A DNA stretch of 64,000 nucleotides from Falsirhodobacter xinxiangensis (GCF_004959935.1 NZ_SMYN01000008.1:62352-126351); one strand, 5' to 3'. Shown: positions 44,123-52,944, counted from the first letter of the stretch. A program made the numbers and translations. Notes: a model not told the origin generated them from the letters alone.

Positions 44123-45787
44123 TCAGGTGGTCTTCAGCCTTTCCTGCGCCGCCGCGCGCATTTGGGACAGGGTCTGCCGCGGGGTCAGTGCTTCGGCGGC
44201 GATGGCAAGGTCAAGCACCGCCCCGTTCGGCGAGGCCAGCGCACGGTCGAAGGCGGCGGCGAAATCCGTCGTGCGCTCGACCCGTTCGGCATGGATGCCA
44301 TAGGCCCGCGCCAGCAGGGCAAAGTCGGGGTTCTGCAAATCGGTGCCGCTGACCCGAGCCGGAAAGGTGCGCTCCTGATGCGCGCGGATGGTGCCATAGG
44401 TGCCGTTGTTCAGGATCAACACGATCGGACAGGCGCCCATCTGCATCGCCGTTCCCAATTCGGGGCAGTTCATCTGGAAATCGCCGTCGCCCGCAAAGCA
44501 GACGGCGACGCGGTCCGGGTTCTCGATCCGGGCCGCGATGGCGGCGGGCAGCCCATAGCCCATCGCGCCCGATTGCGGGGCCAGCAGGCGCTGGTGGGGG
44601 CCGAAGCTGAAGAACTTGTTCGGCCAGACGGCAAAGTTGCCGGCGCCGTTGGTCAGCACCACGTCTTCGGGCAGCACCTCGCGCAGGTGGCGCGTCACCT
44701 CGACCATGTCCACGGGGCCGGGCTGCGGCGGGGCGTCGAAGCTGGCCTCGAACCCGGCCCGCGCCTTTTCGCGCCACTCGGCCCACGGCCCGGCAACCGG
44801 CGTCAGCGCGGTTGCCAACGCTTCGGCGCCGGCGTGGATGCCAAGGGTCGGGACGTATATCTTGCCGATCTCGTCGGCCGAGGGGTGGACATGGATGATG
44901 CGCTGCGCCGGATGCGGCACGTCCAGCAACTGCCACGCATCGGTCGTCATCTCGCCAAAGCGGATGTTCAGCGCGAGGATGACGTCGGCGTTGCGGATCA
45001 GCGCCTTCACATGCGGGATCATGCCCACGCCCGCCTCGCCCGCGAACATGGGCGATCGATTGTCGAACTGGTCCTGATAGCGAAAGGCGGCGACGACCGG
45101 GATGTCGGATCGCTCTGCGAAATCCTGAAGCGCGGCGCGGGCCGCCCCTGACCACGGCGCGCCGCCGGTCAGGATCAGCGGGCGCGACGCCCCCCGCAGC
45201 AGGTCCAGCGTCTCGGCCACGCTGGCGGCGGAAGGGGCGGGCGGCACGATACGCGGCGCGGCGGTCAGCGGGGCGGCATCCGTCGCCGACATCAGCATAT
45301 CCTCGGGCAGCGCCACCACCACGGGGCCGGGGCGCCCGGACAGCGCCAACGACCATGCGCGCGACAGGATCTCGGGGATGCGGTGGGCATGGTCGATCTG
45401 AACCGCCCATTTCGCAACGCCGCCGAACATGGCGCGGTAGTCGATTTCCTGAAACGCCTCGCGCCCCTGCTGATCCGTTGCGACCTGCCCGATGAACAGG
45501 ATCATCGGCACCGAATCCTGCATCGCCGTATGCACCCCGATCGAGGCATTGGTCGCCCCCGGCCCGCGCGTGACGAAGCAGATGCCCGGCTGTCCCGTCA
45601 GCTTGCCCCAAGCCGCCGCCATGAAGGACGCGCCCCCCTCGTGCCGGCAGAGGACGTAATCCAGCGCCCCCGCGGTGTCGTGCAGCGCGTCCAGCACCGC
45701 AAGATAGCTTTCGCCCGGAACCCCGAACGCCTTTTTCGCGCCAAGCCCGACAAGGCTTTCGACCAGCAACCGACCACCGTTCCGCAT
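44123..45787 (-). CDS. Thiamine-diphosphate-dependent enzyme, acetolactate synthase-like
   Basis: The 554-aa protein has three ThDP-enzyme domains: the N-terminal Pyr domain with the catalytic Glu in FGVPGESYLAVLD, a central domain with PLILTGGAPWSG, and the C-terminal PP domain with the ThDP/Mg motif GDGDFQMN...NNGTYGT. It lacks a partner small subunit nearby, so it is unlikely to be the biosynthetic acetolactate synthase. Possible substrates are 2-oxo acids such as oxalyl-CoA, glyoxylate, sulfopyruvate or benzoylformate; none can be chosen from sequence alone. A GGAGGA ribosome site precedes the ATG. Confidence 0.87.
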   Translation of the reverse strand: MRNGGRLLVESLVGLGAKKAFGVPGESYLAVLDALHDTAGALDYVLCRHEGGASFMAAAWGKLTGQPGICFVTRGPGATNASIGVHTAMQDSVPMILFIGQVATDQQGREAFQEIDYRAMFGGVAKWAVQIDHAHRIPEILSRAWSLALSGRPGPVVVALPEDMLMSATDAAPLTAAPRIVPPAPSAASVAETLDLLRGASRPLILTGGAPWSGAARAALQDFAERSDIPVVAAFRYQDQFDNRSPMFAGEAGVGMIPHVKALIRNADVILALNIRFGEMTTDAWQLLDVPHPAQRIIHVHPSADEIGKIYVPTLGIHAGAEALATALTPVAGPWAEWREKARAGFEASFDAPPQPGPVDMVEVTRHLREVLPEDVVLTNGAGNFAVWPNKFFSFGPHQRLLAPQSGAMGYGLPAAIAARIENPDRVAVCFAGDGDFQMNCPELGTAMQMGACPIVLILNNGTYGTIRAHQERTFPARVSGTDLQNPDFALLARAYGIHAERVERTTDFAAAFDRALASPNGAVLDLAIAAEALTPRQTLSQMRAAAQERLKTT

Positions 45788-45829
45788 TCCATTCCTCCAT
45801 CCTGCGCGGTGCAGATTGGCAAGGATCGC

Positions 45830-46459
45830 TCAGCCGCGATAGGCCGGAAGCGACAGGCCGCGCAGGATTGCCAGCGCCCGCAGCACGAAACCCGCCAGCG
45901 CCGAGGCCGGGGCGGCCAGCAGCAGCGGGCAACCAAGCACCGTCAGCGCGACGAAACTGGCCGAAGCGGCGGCGGCGGCGGTCACATAGATCTCGGGCCG
46001 GATGATGATGGACGGCACGCCGGCCAGCACATCGCGAAAGATGCCCCCCGCGCAGGCCGTCACCACGCCCATGATCGCGGCGGGCAACGGCGGGATGCCG
46101 AAGGCCAGCGCCTTGGCCGAGCCATAGACGGAATAGGCCGCCAGCCCCGCCGCATCGAACCATTCGACGGCCCGGTTCGGCCAAAGCCCGCGCGGCGTCA
46201 TCCAGACCAGCACAGCGACGATCAGGCAGGTCGCGATCCAGACCGGGTCGTGCATCCAGAACACCGGCGCGCCCATCAGAAGATCGCGCAGCGTCCCGCC
46301 CCCGATCCCGGTGATCGCGGCGAAGAAGGCGAAGGTCACCAGCGTCTGGCGCGCCTGCGCCGCCGCCAGCGCGCCGGACACCGCGAAGACCGCGATCCCG
46401 GCGACGTCCAGCCAGTCCAGCACGGGCCGTGCCAAATCGTTCATCAACGTCGGGTCCAT
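45830..46459 (-). CDS. TRIC/YadS-family cation channel membrane protein
   Basis: The roughly 209-aa protein carries two copies of the TRIC (UPF0126) domain with glycine-rich signatures: FFAAITGIGGGTLRDLLMG in the first half and GVVTACAGGIFRDVLAG in the second. There are seven hydrophobic segments. Prokaryotic TRIC proteins form trimeric monovalent-cation channels. I start it at the ATG at 46459 (MDPTLMNDL); ATG 46444 is equally possible, and a longer reading would run into the ABC ATPase end. Confidence 0.87.
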   Translation of the reverse strand: MDPTLMNDLARPVLDWLDVAGIAVFAVSGALAAAQARQTLVTFAFFAAITGIGGGTLRDLLMGAPVFWMHDPVWIATCLIVAVLVWMTPRGLWPNRAVEWFDAAGLAAYSVYGSAKALAFGIPPLPAAIMGVVTACAGGIFRDVLAGVPSIIIRPEIYVTAAAAASASFVALTVLGCPLLLAAPASALAGFVLRALAILRGLSLPAYRG

Positions 46460-46490
46460 CTGTGCAAAATCGACGCTGACCTGCGCGCTG

Positions 46491-47252
46491 TCAACGCAGG
46501 AACTGCACATGCACCCGCCCGTGATGGGCCGATGGCGCGACATGGGCGCGCACCCCGAACACATCGGCGATCATCGCCGCCGACAGCACATCCTCGGGCG
46601 CGCCGCAGGCGATCAGCCGCCCCGCCTTCATCACGCCCAGCCGGTCGCAGAACATCGCCGCAAGGTTCAGATCGTGCAGCGCGACGATGCTGGTGATCGG
46701 AAGCGCCTGCACCAGCGCCAGGATTTCAAGCTGGTGCTGGATGTCCAGATGGTTCGTCGGCTCGTCCAATATCAGGTGGGTCGGATTCTGGGCCAAGGCG
46801 CGGGCAAGCTGGACGCGCTGGCGCTCGCCCCCGGACAGGGTGTGGAAGGGCTGGTTGCGGCGGTGGCCAAGATCCACGCGCGCCAGCGCCTTTTCCACGA
46901 TCCGGTCGTCCTCTGCCGTCCAGCCCGACAGGATGCCGTGATGCGGGGTGCGGCCAAGGCGCACGACCTCGATCACCGAAATGGCGATGTCGGTCGCGGC
47001 GTGCTGTTCCACCACCGCGATGCGCCGGGCGATGCGGCGGGGGGCCATCGCCCGCAGGTCCGCCCCGTCCAGCGCCACCTGCCCCGATTGCGGCACACGC
47101 AGCCCCGCCAGCACCCGCAGAAGCGAGGATTTGCCCGACCCGTTCGGACCCAGAAGGCCGAACGTCTCGCCCTCGCGCACCTCCAGCGTGACGCCCTGCA
47201 CGATGGCCTCGCCGCCCGAGGCCCAGCTGATGTCGGTTGCCGCGATGCTCAT
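46491..47252 (-). CDS. btuD: Cobalamin/iron-chelate-type ABC transporter ATP-binding protein
   Basis: The 253-aa ATPase of the FecE/BtuD class has Walker A GPNGSGKSS (35-43), signature LSGGERQRVQLARAL, Walker B HLILDEPTNHLD and switch His in VALHDLN. The ATG at 47252 overlaps the permease stop as ATGA. It is the third gene of a transporter operon led by a cobalamin riboswitch, so cobalamin or a corrinoid is the likely substrate. The gene symbol reflects that context rather than a specific sequence mark. Confidence 0.88.
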   Translation of the reverse strand: MSIAATDISWASGGEAIVQGVTLEVREGETFGLLGPNGSGKSSLLRVLAGLRVPQSGQVALDGADLRAMAPRRIARRIAVVEQHAATDIAISVIEVVRLGRTPHHGILSGWTAEDDRIVEKALARVDLGHRRNQPFHTLSGGERQRVQLARALAQNPTHLILDEPTNHLDIQHQLEILALVQALPITSIVALHDLNLAAMFCDRLGVMKAGRLIACGAPEDVLSAAMIADVFGVRAHVAPSAHHGRVHVQFLR

Positions 47253-48262
47253 GCCGCCCTCCGCGCGCGGTAAAGGATGACCGAGAAGAACGGCACCCCC
47301 ACCAGCGCCGTCACCACCCCCACCGGCAGGATCTGCGGCGCGATGACAAGGCGCGAGGCGATGTCGGCCAGCACCATGAACAGCGCCCCCGTCAACGCCG
47401 TCGCGGGCAGTAGCCGCCGGTGCCCCGGCCCCACCACGAACCGCGCGGCATGGGGGATCACCAGCCCGACGAAACCGATGGCGCCCACGATGCTGACCAT
47501 CGTCGCCGTCATCAGCGCGGTCACGGCCAGAAGCACCGCCCGCACCCGCCGCACGTCGATGCCCAGCGAGCGGGCCGCATCCTCGCCGAAGGTGAAGGCG
47601 TCCAGCGCGCGGGCATGGGCGATGCAGACCGCCAGCCCCGCCGCGACCACGCCGCTGGCCAGCCACACATCCGGCCAGCGCACCCCGGCAAAGCTGCCCA
47701 GCAGCCAGAACATCACGCTGCGGACCTGTTCGGCATCGGCCGATGTGGACACGATCCACGAGGTCAGCGCGTTGAAAAGCTGCGACGCCGCCACCCCGGC
47801 AAGGATGGTGCGGTCCGCCGCCTGCCCCGTTCCCGCCAGCAGGATCACGAAGACGAAGGCCACCAGCGCCCCGGCGAATGCGCCCAAGGACAGCGTGACG
47901 GTGCCCGCGCCAAGACCCAGCAGCATCACCGACACCGCACCCGTGGACGCCCCCGCCGATATGCCCAGCACATAGGGTTCGGCCAAGGGGTTGCGCAGCA
48001 GCGATTGCAGGATCGCCCCCGACAGCGCCAGCCCCGCGCCGCACAAGGCGGCCAGCAAGGCGCGCGACAGGCGGTAATCCCAGATCACCGCCTCCTCGAT
48101 CCGGCGCAGGGGGATCTCGGTCAGGCCGATGCGGTTGGTGACGGCGGCCAGCGTGGTCGCGGGCGCGATCGGCATCTCGCCGATCCCGACGGCCAGCGCG
48201 ATGGCGACCAGCAGCGCGGACAGCACCGCCGCCGCGCCGACCAGCAGGCGCAGACCGCTCAC
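47249..48262 (-). CDS. btuC: Cobalamin/iron-chelate-type ABC transporter permease (FecCD/BtuC family)
   Basis: The 337-aa permease has about ten transmembrane helices and the FecCD signatures: LLRNPLAEPYVLGISAGAS, FGEDAARSLGIDV and VGAIGFVGLVIPHAARF. I place the start at GTG 48262, which overlaps the binding-protein stop as GTGA. A longer open frame upstream runs antisense-like through the binding-protein gene. It is co-transcribed with the binding protein and ATPase under the cobalamin riboswitch. Confidence 0.88.
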   Translation of the reverse strand: MSGLRLLVGAAAVLSALLVAIALAVGIGEMPIAPATTLAAVTNRIGLTEIPLRRIEEAVIWDYRLSRALLAALCGAGLALSGAILQSLLRNPLAEPYVLGISAGASTGAVSVMLLGLGAGTVTLSLGAFAGALVAFVFVILLAGTGQAADRTILAGVAASQLFNALTSWIVSTSADAEQVRSVMFWLLGSFAGVRWPDVWLASGVVAAGLAVCIAHARALDAFTFGEDAARSLGIDVRRVRAVLLAVTALMTATMVSIVGAIGFVGLVIPHAARFVVGPGHRRLLPATALTGALFMVLADIASRLVIAPQILPVGVVTALVGVPFFSVILYRARRAA

Positions 48263-49269
48263 TTCAAAAGGCCGAATTCGCCCAGCGCGCGGGCCAGCAC
48301 CTCGGCCCCCTGCACGGTGCGCAGGGTCGGGTTCATCGCCTGCGCGTCCATCTCGACGATCCGGCCCTTTTGCACCGCCGTCAGTTCGCGCGCGACGGGG
48401 TCGGTGGCCAGGAAATCGCGCTTCACCGCCGGATCGTCGGCGGGCTGGTTGCGCCGGTCCATCGTGCCGATCACGATCACGGTCGGGTCCAGCGCGGCGA
48501 TGGTTTCCCACCCGACCAGCGGCCATTCCTCCTCGCTGTCGATGACGTTTTCGGCGCCCAGCAGGCTGTTGACATAGGCGGGTGCGCCGTTCTTGCCCGC
48601 GACCCACGCATCCCCAGCCACCTCGGGCGAGGAGAACCAGTAGAGGATCGAGACCCCCTCCGCCGCACGGCTGCGGACCGCATCCTCGCGCGCGGTCATC
48701 TGTGCCACCAGCGCATCGCCGCGATCCGGGATGCCAAAGATGCGCGAAAGCTCTGCCACCTCGGTGTAAAGCAGCGCGTTGGAGTAAAGCCGCGCGCGGC
48801 TGCCATCGCCATTGCCGCGCGTATCCGTGTCGCAGTTGGTGGGCGAGACATAGGTCGGGATGCCCAGATCGGCGAATTGCTCGGGCGTGCCGATGCGCCC
48901 GTCCGGCCCGACCGAGCTTGCGAACTGCACCGCCAGCAGATCGGGATCGCGCGAGACGACCGCCTCGAACCCCGGCGTCGTGTCCGAAATGCGCGGGACC
49001 TTCGCCTCGGCCTCGGCCAGTTCGGGCAGCACGGGCGACACCCAGATGGCGCTGCCCGCGATGCGATCCGCAAGGCCAAGCATCAGCAGGATCTCGGTGC
49101 TGTTCTGGCCAAGGCCGATCGCCCGTTCGGGCGCTGCGTCGAATTGCAGGCTGTTGCCGCAGTTTTCGATGGTGACGGGGTAATCCCCGGCGAATGCGCC
49201 CGTGCCGGATGCCATGACGGCCATCCAAAGGCGCGACACGATGCGTGCCGTTGCGTTCATTTCGTTCAT
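48259..49269 (-). CDS. btuF: Periplasmic binding protein of cobalamin-type ABC transporter (BtuF/FepB-like)
   Basis: The 336-aa protein has an N-terminal signal (cleavage near GAFA-GDY, residue 28) and the helical-backbone binding fold: PERAIGLGQNSTEILLMLGLADRIAG, SRDPDLLAVQF and ALDPTVIVIG. BtuF and siderophore binders share this pattern, so the riboswitch rather than the sequence supports a corrinoid ligand. Two Cys residues near the N-terminus (NCGNS) and mid-domain (TNCDTD) could form a disulfide. Its ATG lies 42 bases downstream of the riboswitch. Confidence 0.86.
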   Translation of the reverse strand: MNEMNATARIVSRLWMAVMASGTGAFAGDYPVTIENCGNSLQFDAAPERAIGLGQNSTEILLMLGLADRIAGSAIWVSPVLPELAEAEAKVPRISDTTPGFEAVVSRDPDLLAVQFASSVGPDGRIGTPEQFADLGIPTYVSPTNCDTDTRGNGDGSRARLYSNALLYTEVAELSRIFGIPDRGDALVAQMTAREDAVRSRAAEGVSILYWFSSPEVAGDAWVAGKNGAPAYVNSLLGAENVIDSEEEWPLVGWETIAALDPTVIVIGTMDRRNQPADDPAVKRDFLATDPVARELTAVQKGRIVEMDAQAMNPTLRTVQGAEVLARALGEFGLLK

Positions 49270-49310
49270 CCCTTGGCGGACCCCACGTCCGGTTGCGGTT
49301 CAGGCCGGGA

Positions 49311-49470
49311 TGGCAGGTCTCCTGACTCGCGGGTCGATGCTTGCCCCGCCTTCCCGGTGCCGGGGCACCAGTGGCGTTCGGGGGTCGCTCGCCGCTTACA
49401 GTTGCGGGGGCAGTCGCGGATTTGCACCGCGTTCCCTTTTAATTCGGGGGGCGCGACCCCCGGAAACCAT
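49311..49470 (-). promoter_or_regulatory. Cobalamin riboswitch
   Basis: On the minus strand the leader contains, in order, the conserved cobalamin aptamer blocks: AGGGAAC, GGTGCAAATCC, GACTGCCCCCGCAACTGTAA, GCCACTGG, GGGAAGGC and the 3' block AGTCAGGAGACCTGCC (plus-strand 49312-49327). All lie in the right order and spacing. The aptamer ends about 40 bases before the binding-protein ATG, so repression at high cobalamin probably acts on translation initiation or early termination of the btuFCD-like operon. Confidence 0.95.
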
Positions 49471-49507
49471 CTCGCAAGGGGTGACGTGCCGCAGCCGCGC
49501 GCGGCGG

Positions 49508-49807
49508 TCAAGCGCCTTCTTCCAGCGCCGCCAGAAGGTCCTGCCGTCCGTGCAGCACGCGCAGGATCACCACGCCCCCGTCCTGATGATACAGCACCAG
49601 ATGCGCCCCGTGCGGGTGGATGCGGATGGGCGGGCTGAACTCGTCGCGCAGCGGGGCGAGTTCGGGGAAATCCGCGATCAGCGCAAAGGTCGCGGCAAGG
49701 GTGCGGATGTGGCGGTCGGCATGCGCCCTGCCCCAACGCTGGACGCCGGTATCCCAGATCGCCTCCATATCCTGCCGGGCCTTGGGCGTCAGCAGGTAAT
49801 CAGCCAC
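49508..49807 (-). CDS. parE: ParE/RelE-family toxin
   Basis: The 99-aa protein shows the ParE fold: LTPKARQDMEAIWDTGVQRWG, then FPELAPLRDEF and the C-terminal strands GAHLVLYHQDGGVVILRVLHGRQD. I use the GTG at 49807, which overlaps the antitoxin stop (GTGGCTGA); the longer upstream reading lies within the antitoxin gene. ParE toxins inhibit DNA gyrase. The antitoxin-toxin order and overlap are typical of a parDE module. Confidence 0.88.
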   Translation of the reverse strand: MADYLLTPKARQDMEAIWDTGVQRWGRAHADRHIRTLAATFALIADFPELAPLRDEFSPPIRIHPHGAHLVLYHQDGGVVILRVLHGRQDLLAALEEGA

Positions 49808-50030
49808 GGCGTTCCGCAAGGAAGCCGTCCACGTCGAACGGCGCGGGGGTGCCGCTGGCCAATGCCTCGTCCAATGCCGATTGCAGGCTGGCGACGGCAT
49901 CCTGCCGGGCCTGATCGCGGCGGATCAGGTCGCGGACGTAATCGCTGGAATTGGCAAACCGCCCGGTGCGGGCCCGCGCCTCGACCCAGGCTTTCATCGG
50001 TTCGGGCAGGGATACGTTCATCGTGGACAT
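49800..50030 (-). CDS. parD: ParD-family antitoxin
   Basis: The 76-aa protein has the ribbon-helix-helix N-terminus MNVSLPEPMKAWVEARA...SSDYVRDLIRRDQ and a flexible acidic C-terminus that would wrap the toxin. The start is ATG 50030 or the third residue's ATG. It overlaps parE by 8 bases and probably autoregulates the pair through an operator in the short 50-base gap upstream. Confidence 0.88.
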   Translation of the reverse strand: MSTMNVSLPEPMKAWVEARARTGRFANSSDYVRDLIRRDQARQDAVASLQSALDEALASGTPAPFDVDGFLAERRG

Positions 50031-50080
50031 GGGCGGCCTCCTTGCAAGACTATATGGCAAAGATTGCCATCCGGCAAGGC

Positions 50081-50332
50081 TCAGCGCAGGCGGACCACGC
50101 GCAGCACCATTTCGATGCAGCGCCAGATCAGCGCGATCACCACCAGCCGGAACAGGATACCGAAGATGGTCGTGATTTTCATGCCGAACAGCGTGCAGAT
50201 CATCAGGATGCCCAGAAGGCCCAGCGCGATCTGTTCCTGCATCGAATGGCCCTCGCGGAACTCCGGCCCAAGCAGCATATAGCCCGCGGCACCGCCGATG
50301 ATCCCCGCCATGATCAGAAGTCGCGACATCAT
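50081..50332 (-). CDS. Small membrane protein, unknown function
   Basis: The 83-aa protein has three hydrophobic segments (about 3-21, 33-50 and 55-72) and no recognised domain. Its first ATG overlaps the stop of the upstream nuclease gene (ATGA), which supports it being a real gene co-expressed with the nuclease. I do not assign a function. Confidence 0.65.
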   Translation of the reverse strand: MMSRLLIMAGIIGGAAGYMLLGPEFREGHSMQEQIALGLLGILMICTLFGMKITTIFGILFRLVVIALIWRCIEMVLRVVRLR

Positions 50333-50880
50333 CCCTGCCTTCGCCGCCAGTCCCACGGCATCAAGAACGGCCCGGACCACACGCCGCGCCCCGCCGCCTT
50401 GGCCGCCTCCTCGTCCGGGATGTAATCGCGCCCGTATTGGCGATAGGCGACGGCCCAGCCCTGACGCACCATCCACGCATTCAGGTTCAGATCGCCCTGA
50501 TAGCAGGTGGCGACCACGCGGCCATAACGGTCCACATCGCGCTGGCGGCAGGTGACGGGCGCGCGGCCGATCCGGTCCGACAGCGCCAGTGCCGCCTGCT
50601 GCCCGCAGCGCCATGTGCGCCCGCGCGCGCCGCAGGTCTGCCGCCCCTCGGGCGCGTCGATCCCGTGCAGACGGACGCGGGTGCCGTGGATGTCCAGCGT
50701 ATCACCGTCGATGACCGACGCCGTGCCCGCAACCTCGTTCGACGCCGCAGCAGCGGGCAGCAACCCGCGCAGCTCGTCCAGCCAGCGCTCCTCTCCGGTC
50801 AGGGCGAACAGGCCCGCGACCATCACGATCGCGGCCAACCATTCGCGGGTGCCGGCTTTTTTCCTGCGTCCTCGTTTCAT
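50329..50880 (-). CDS. Thermonuclease (SNase)-family protein with N-terminal membrane anchor
   Basis: The 183-aa protein starts with a basic segment and one transmembrane helix or signal anchor (EWLAAIVMVAGLFALTG), then an SNase domain: ASVIDGDTLDIHGTRVRLHGI with the calcium/active-site Asp and Arg, DAPEGRQTC with the catalytic Glu and RYGRVVATCYQ with the second Arg. All three catalytic positions are filled. Several Cys suggest disulfides and extracytoplasmic location. A small membrane protein gene overlaps its 3' end. Confidence 0.87.
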   Translation of the reverse strand: MKRGRRKKAGTREWLAAIVMVAGLFALTGEERWLDELRGLLPAAAASNEVAGTASVIDGDTLDIHGTRVRLHGIDAPEGRQTCGARGRTWRCGQQAALALSDRIGRAPVTCRQRDVDRYGRVVATCYQGDLNLNAWMVRQGWAVAYRQYGRDYIPDEEAAKAAGRGVWSGPFLMPWDWRRRQG

Positions 50881-50980
50881 GCCCTTGCGTATGTCCGATG
50901 CCGCGGGGGCGATCAACCGCGACATTGGGGCTGGACATCCGCGCAAGGGCAGGTCTGATCGGGCGAGCGACGGAGAAACC

Positions 50981-52066
50981 ATGCAACCCCAGACCCTTCC
51001 CCACGATCCGGACCTGCCGCTGGGCACCCGCTGGCGCATCGTGCCGAATGCGCTTCTGGTGCCGCCCGCCGGACCGGAGCGTCCGCAGCCCTGCGGCGTC
51101 TTCGATGCAGACGGCGCGCCGGTGCCGGAAAGCCTGTGCTTCAGCGATAGCGCGACGGTCCCTGCCACGGTGTTTCCGGCGGTGGCGGCGGCGACAGAGC
51201 GGCTGGAGGGCCGATGGCTGTTCGGCGGGGTGCTGTCGGGGCATTTCGGCCACATGCTGTGCGAGGCGACCGCGCGGCTATGGGCGCTGGACCGGGTGGA
51301 GCGCGTGCAGGGGATCGTGTTCTTCGCCCGTCCCTTCGACAAGGCGCGGCGGGTGGCGAAGGGCTTTGCGCCCTTGGCCAAGGTGATGGGCCTGCCCCCG
51401 GTGCGGGTCGTGACGCAGCCTTCGGCCTGTGACGATCTGGTCATTCCCGAACAGGGCTTCGGCGCGGGGGACCTGCTGGGCGCGCGGCCCGAGGTGCGGG
51501 CGTTCCTGCGCGGCAGGCTGGCGCATGTGGCCCCGGATGGCGCGGCGCGCATCTACATCACCCGGTCCGGCCAGCCCGCCCGGCGCGGCGCGATCCTTGA
51601 CGAGCCGGGCGTGGAGGCGCTGTTCGCCGCTGCCGGATATCAGGTGATCCGCCCCGAGGATCACGACCTTGCCCGGCAGGTGGCGATGTTCCGCGCCGCC
51701 ACCCACGTCGTCGCGACCGAGGGCAGCCCGCTGCACCTTCTGTCCTTCGCCGCGCCCGAGGCGTGCCGCGTCGCGGTGATCCGGCGGCGCGATGCGCCCA
51801 GCTTCGGCCAGATCTGCGACAGTCTGGAACGATTCCTCGGTGCGCCCGTGCTGCGCCTGCCGGCATTCACCGGCGTCACCGCGGTGGAGGGCAGCCGCAA
51901 TCCGAACCTGACCTTCTTCGAACCGGATCGCCCCGCGCTTCGGGATGCGCTGATCCGGCAGGGCTTCCTGCCTGCGGGCACGCCCGAATGGCCCGATCTG
52001 GACGCTGGCGCGCGGCAGGCGGCGGTCCTGCGGCTTCAGGAGGCGATCGGCCAGCCCCTGCGGTGA
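50981..52066 (+). CDS. Glycosyltransferase family 61 protein
   Basis: The 361-aa protein matches the GT61 (DUF563) pattern: WLFGGVLSGHFGHMLCEATARLWAL near residues 78-102, then IYITRSGQPARRG, and the C-terminal AATHVVATEGSPLHLLSFA block where the sugar nucleotide would bind. No signal or membrane segment is seen. The acceptor is unknown. GGAG precedes the ATG. Its 3' end overlaps the convergent tenA gene by 31 bases. Confidence 0.83.
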   Translation: MQPQTLPHDPDLPLGTRWRIVPNALLVPPAGPERPQPCGVFDADGAPVPESLCFSDSATVPATVFPAVAAATERLEGRWLFGGVLSGHFGHMLCEATARLWALDRVERVQGIVFFARPFDKARRVAKGFAPLAKVMGLPPVRVVTQPSACDDLVIPEQGFGAGDLLGARPEVRAFLRGRLAHVAPDGAARIYITRSGQPARRGAILDEPGVEALFAAAGYQVIRPEDHDLARQVAMFRAATHVVATEGSPLHLLSFAAPEACRVAVIRRRDAPSFGQICDSLERFLGAPVLRLPAFTGVTAVEGSRNPNLTFFEPDRPALRDALIRQGFLPAGTPEWPDLDAGARQAAVLRLQEAIGQPLR

Positions 52067-52704
52067 TAGGCGCTGTCCCAGAACTGCCATTCGTGCCAGC
52101 AGGACCGGGCAAAGGCGCGGTGCATCCGATCGCGTGAGGCCGCATCCGCCGCCGCGCCCACCCGGTCGGTCAATGCCAGCATCCGCTCGACCCCCTGGTT
52201 GAACTCCTCGCTGGCATAGGTGTCGATCCATGCAGCGAAGGGGTTGTCCGGCTTTGCATCCGCCGCGATGCGCTGCCCCACGTCGCGATAGATCCAGAAA
52301 CAGGGCAGCAGCGCCGCCACCCCTTCGGCGAAATCACCGACCAACGCCACCCGCAGCAGGAACGAGACGTAGTGGTCGCAGGCCGCCGACGTCTCGGCAT
52401 TGCGGAACTGGGCATCGCTGACGCCGAACAGCGCCATGTAATGCGCATGAAGCGTCCGTTCGGCCTTGATCGCGCCATGGGAGGAGCCGGCAAGCTGGGC
52501 GATCTCCTCCGGGCCGGGGGCCTTTGCCGCCACCGCCGCCAGCGCCCGCGCGAACCCTTCGAGGTAATGCGCATCCTGCACGATATAGCCGCGAAAGACG
52601 TCGGCAGACAGGCTGCCCGCCGCAAGTTCGCGGTTGAAGGGCATGTCATGGATGCGGGCGCGCAACTCCGCCGTCTGCCGCGCAAGGTCTTGGGTAAATC
52701 CCAT
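52036..52704 (-). CDS. tenA: TenA-family aminopyrimidine aminohydrolase
   Basis: The 222-aa helical protein has the TenA catalytic residues at positions identical to the Bacillus enzyme: Cys135 in LLPCFWIY and Glu205 in CWHEWQFW, with the conserved Asp in VQDAHYLEG near 44. TenA salvages thiamin degradation products by hydrolysing aminopyrimidines to HMP. A TPP riboswitch lies upstream and GGAGG precedes the ATG. Its 3' end overlaps the convergent GT61 gene by 31 bases. No other thiamin biosynthesis gene adjoins it. Confidence 0.93.
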   Translation of the reverse strand: MGFTQDLARQTAELRARIHDMPFNRELAAGSLSADVFRGYIVQDAHYLEGFARALAAVAAKAPGPEEIAQLAGSSHGAIKAERTLHAHYMALFGVSDAQFRNAETSAACDHYVSFLLRVALVGDFAEGVAALLPCFWIYRDVGQRIAADAKPDNPFAAWIDTYASEEFNQGVERMLALTDRVGAAADAASRDRMHRAFARSCWHEWQFWDSAYHRRGWPIAS

Positions 52705-52769
52705 CGTGTCCTCCATGCGCCGGGGGTCGGAGGACGGAACGCGGCAGGACTGGCCCCGCCGTTTTCGCG

Positions 52770-52845
52770 CGCCTCCCTCCGCCGGCATTATCCGGTTCAG
52801 GTTCAAAGGGTTCTTCTCAGCCCGGATCTCTCCAAGCGCCCCTGT
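52770..52845 (-). promoter_or_regulatory. TPP riboswitch (THI element)
   Basis: Read on the minus strand, the leader shows GGGGCGC, then GGGCTGAGA, then ACCCTTTGAACCTGA, then CCGGATAATGCCGGCG and GGAGGGA, which are the conserved TPP aptamer blocks in order. It ends about 65 bases upstream of the tenA start, so it should repress tenA when thiamin pyrophosphate is plentiful. Confidence 0.95.
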
Positions 52846-52944
52846 CGCAATCCCGAATGCGTCGCACGCGGCAGCGCCCCGGTCAAGCCGGTTGTGATCG
52901 TGCCCCGCCGTCGGGTAGAACGGACGAAAACGGGCGAGGGCGAC

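Noticed and set aside
45830-46564. Longer N-terminus for the TRIC/YadS protein, rich in Cys and His
   Set aside because: The extension overlaps the 3' end of the ABC ATPase gene and is absent from the family's normal N-terminus; starts at 46459 or 46444 fit better.
49508-49900. Extended N-terminus of the ParE toxin
   Set aside because: The extra residues are the antisense-frame translation of the parD 3' end; the GTG at 49807 gives a normal ParE length and the usual overlap.
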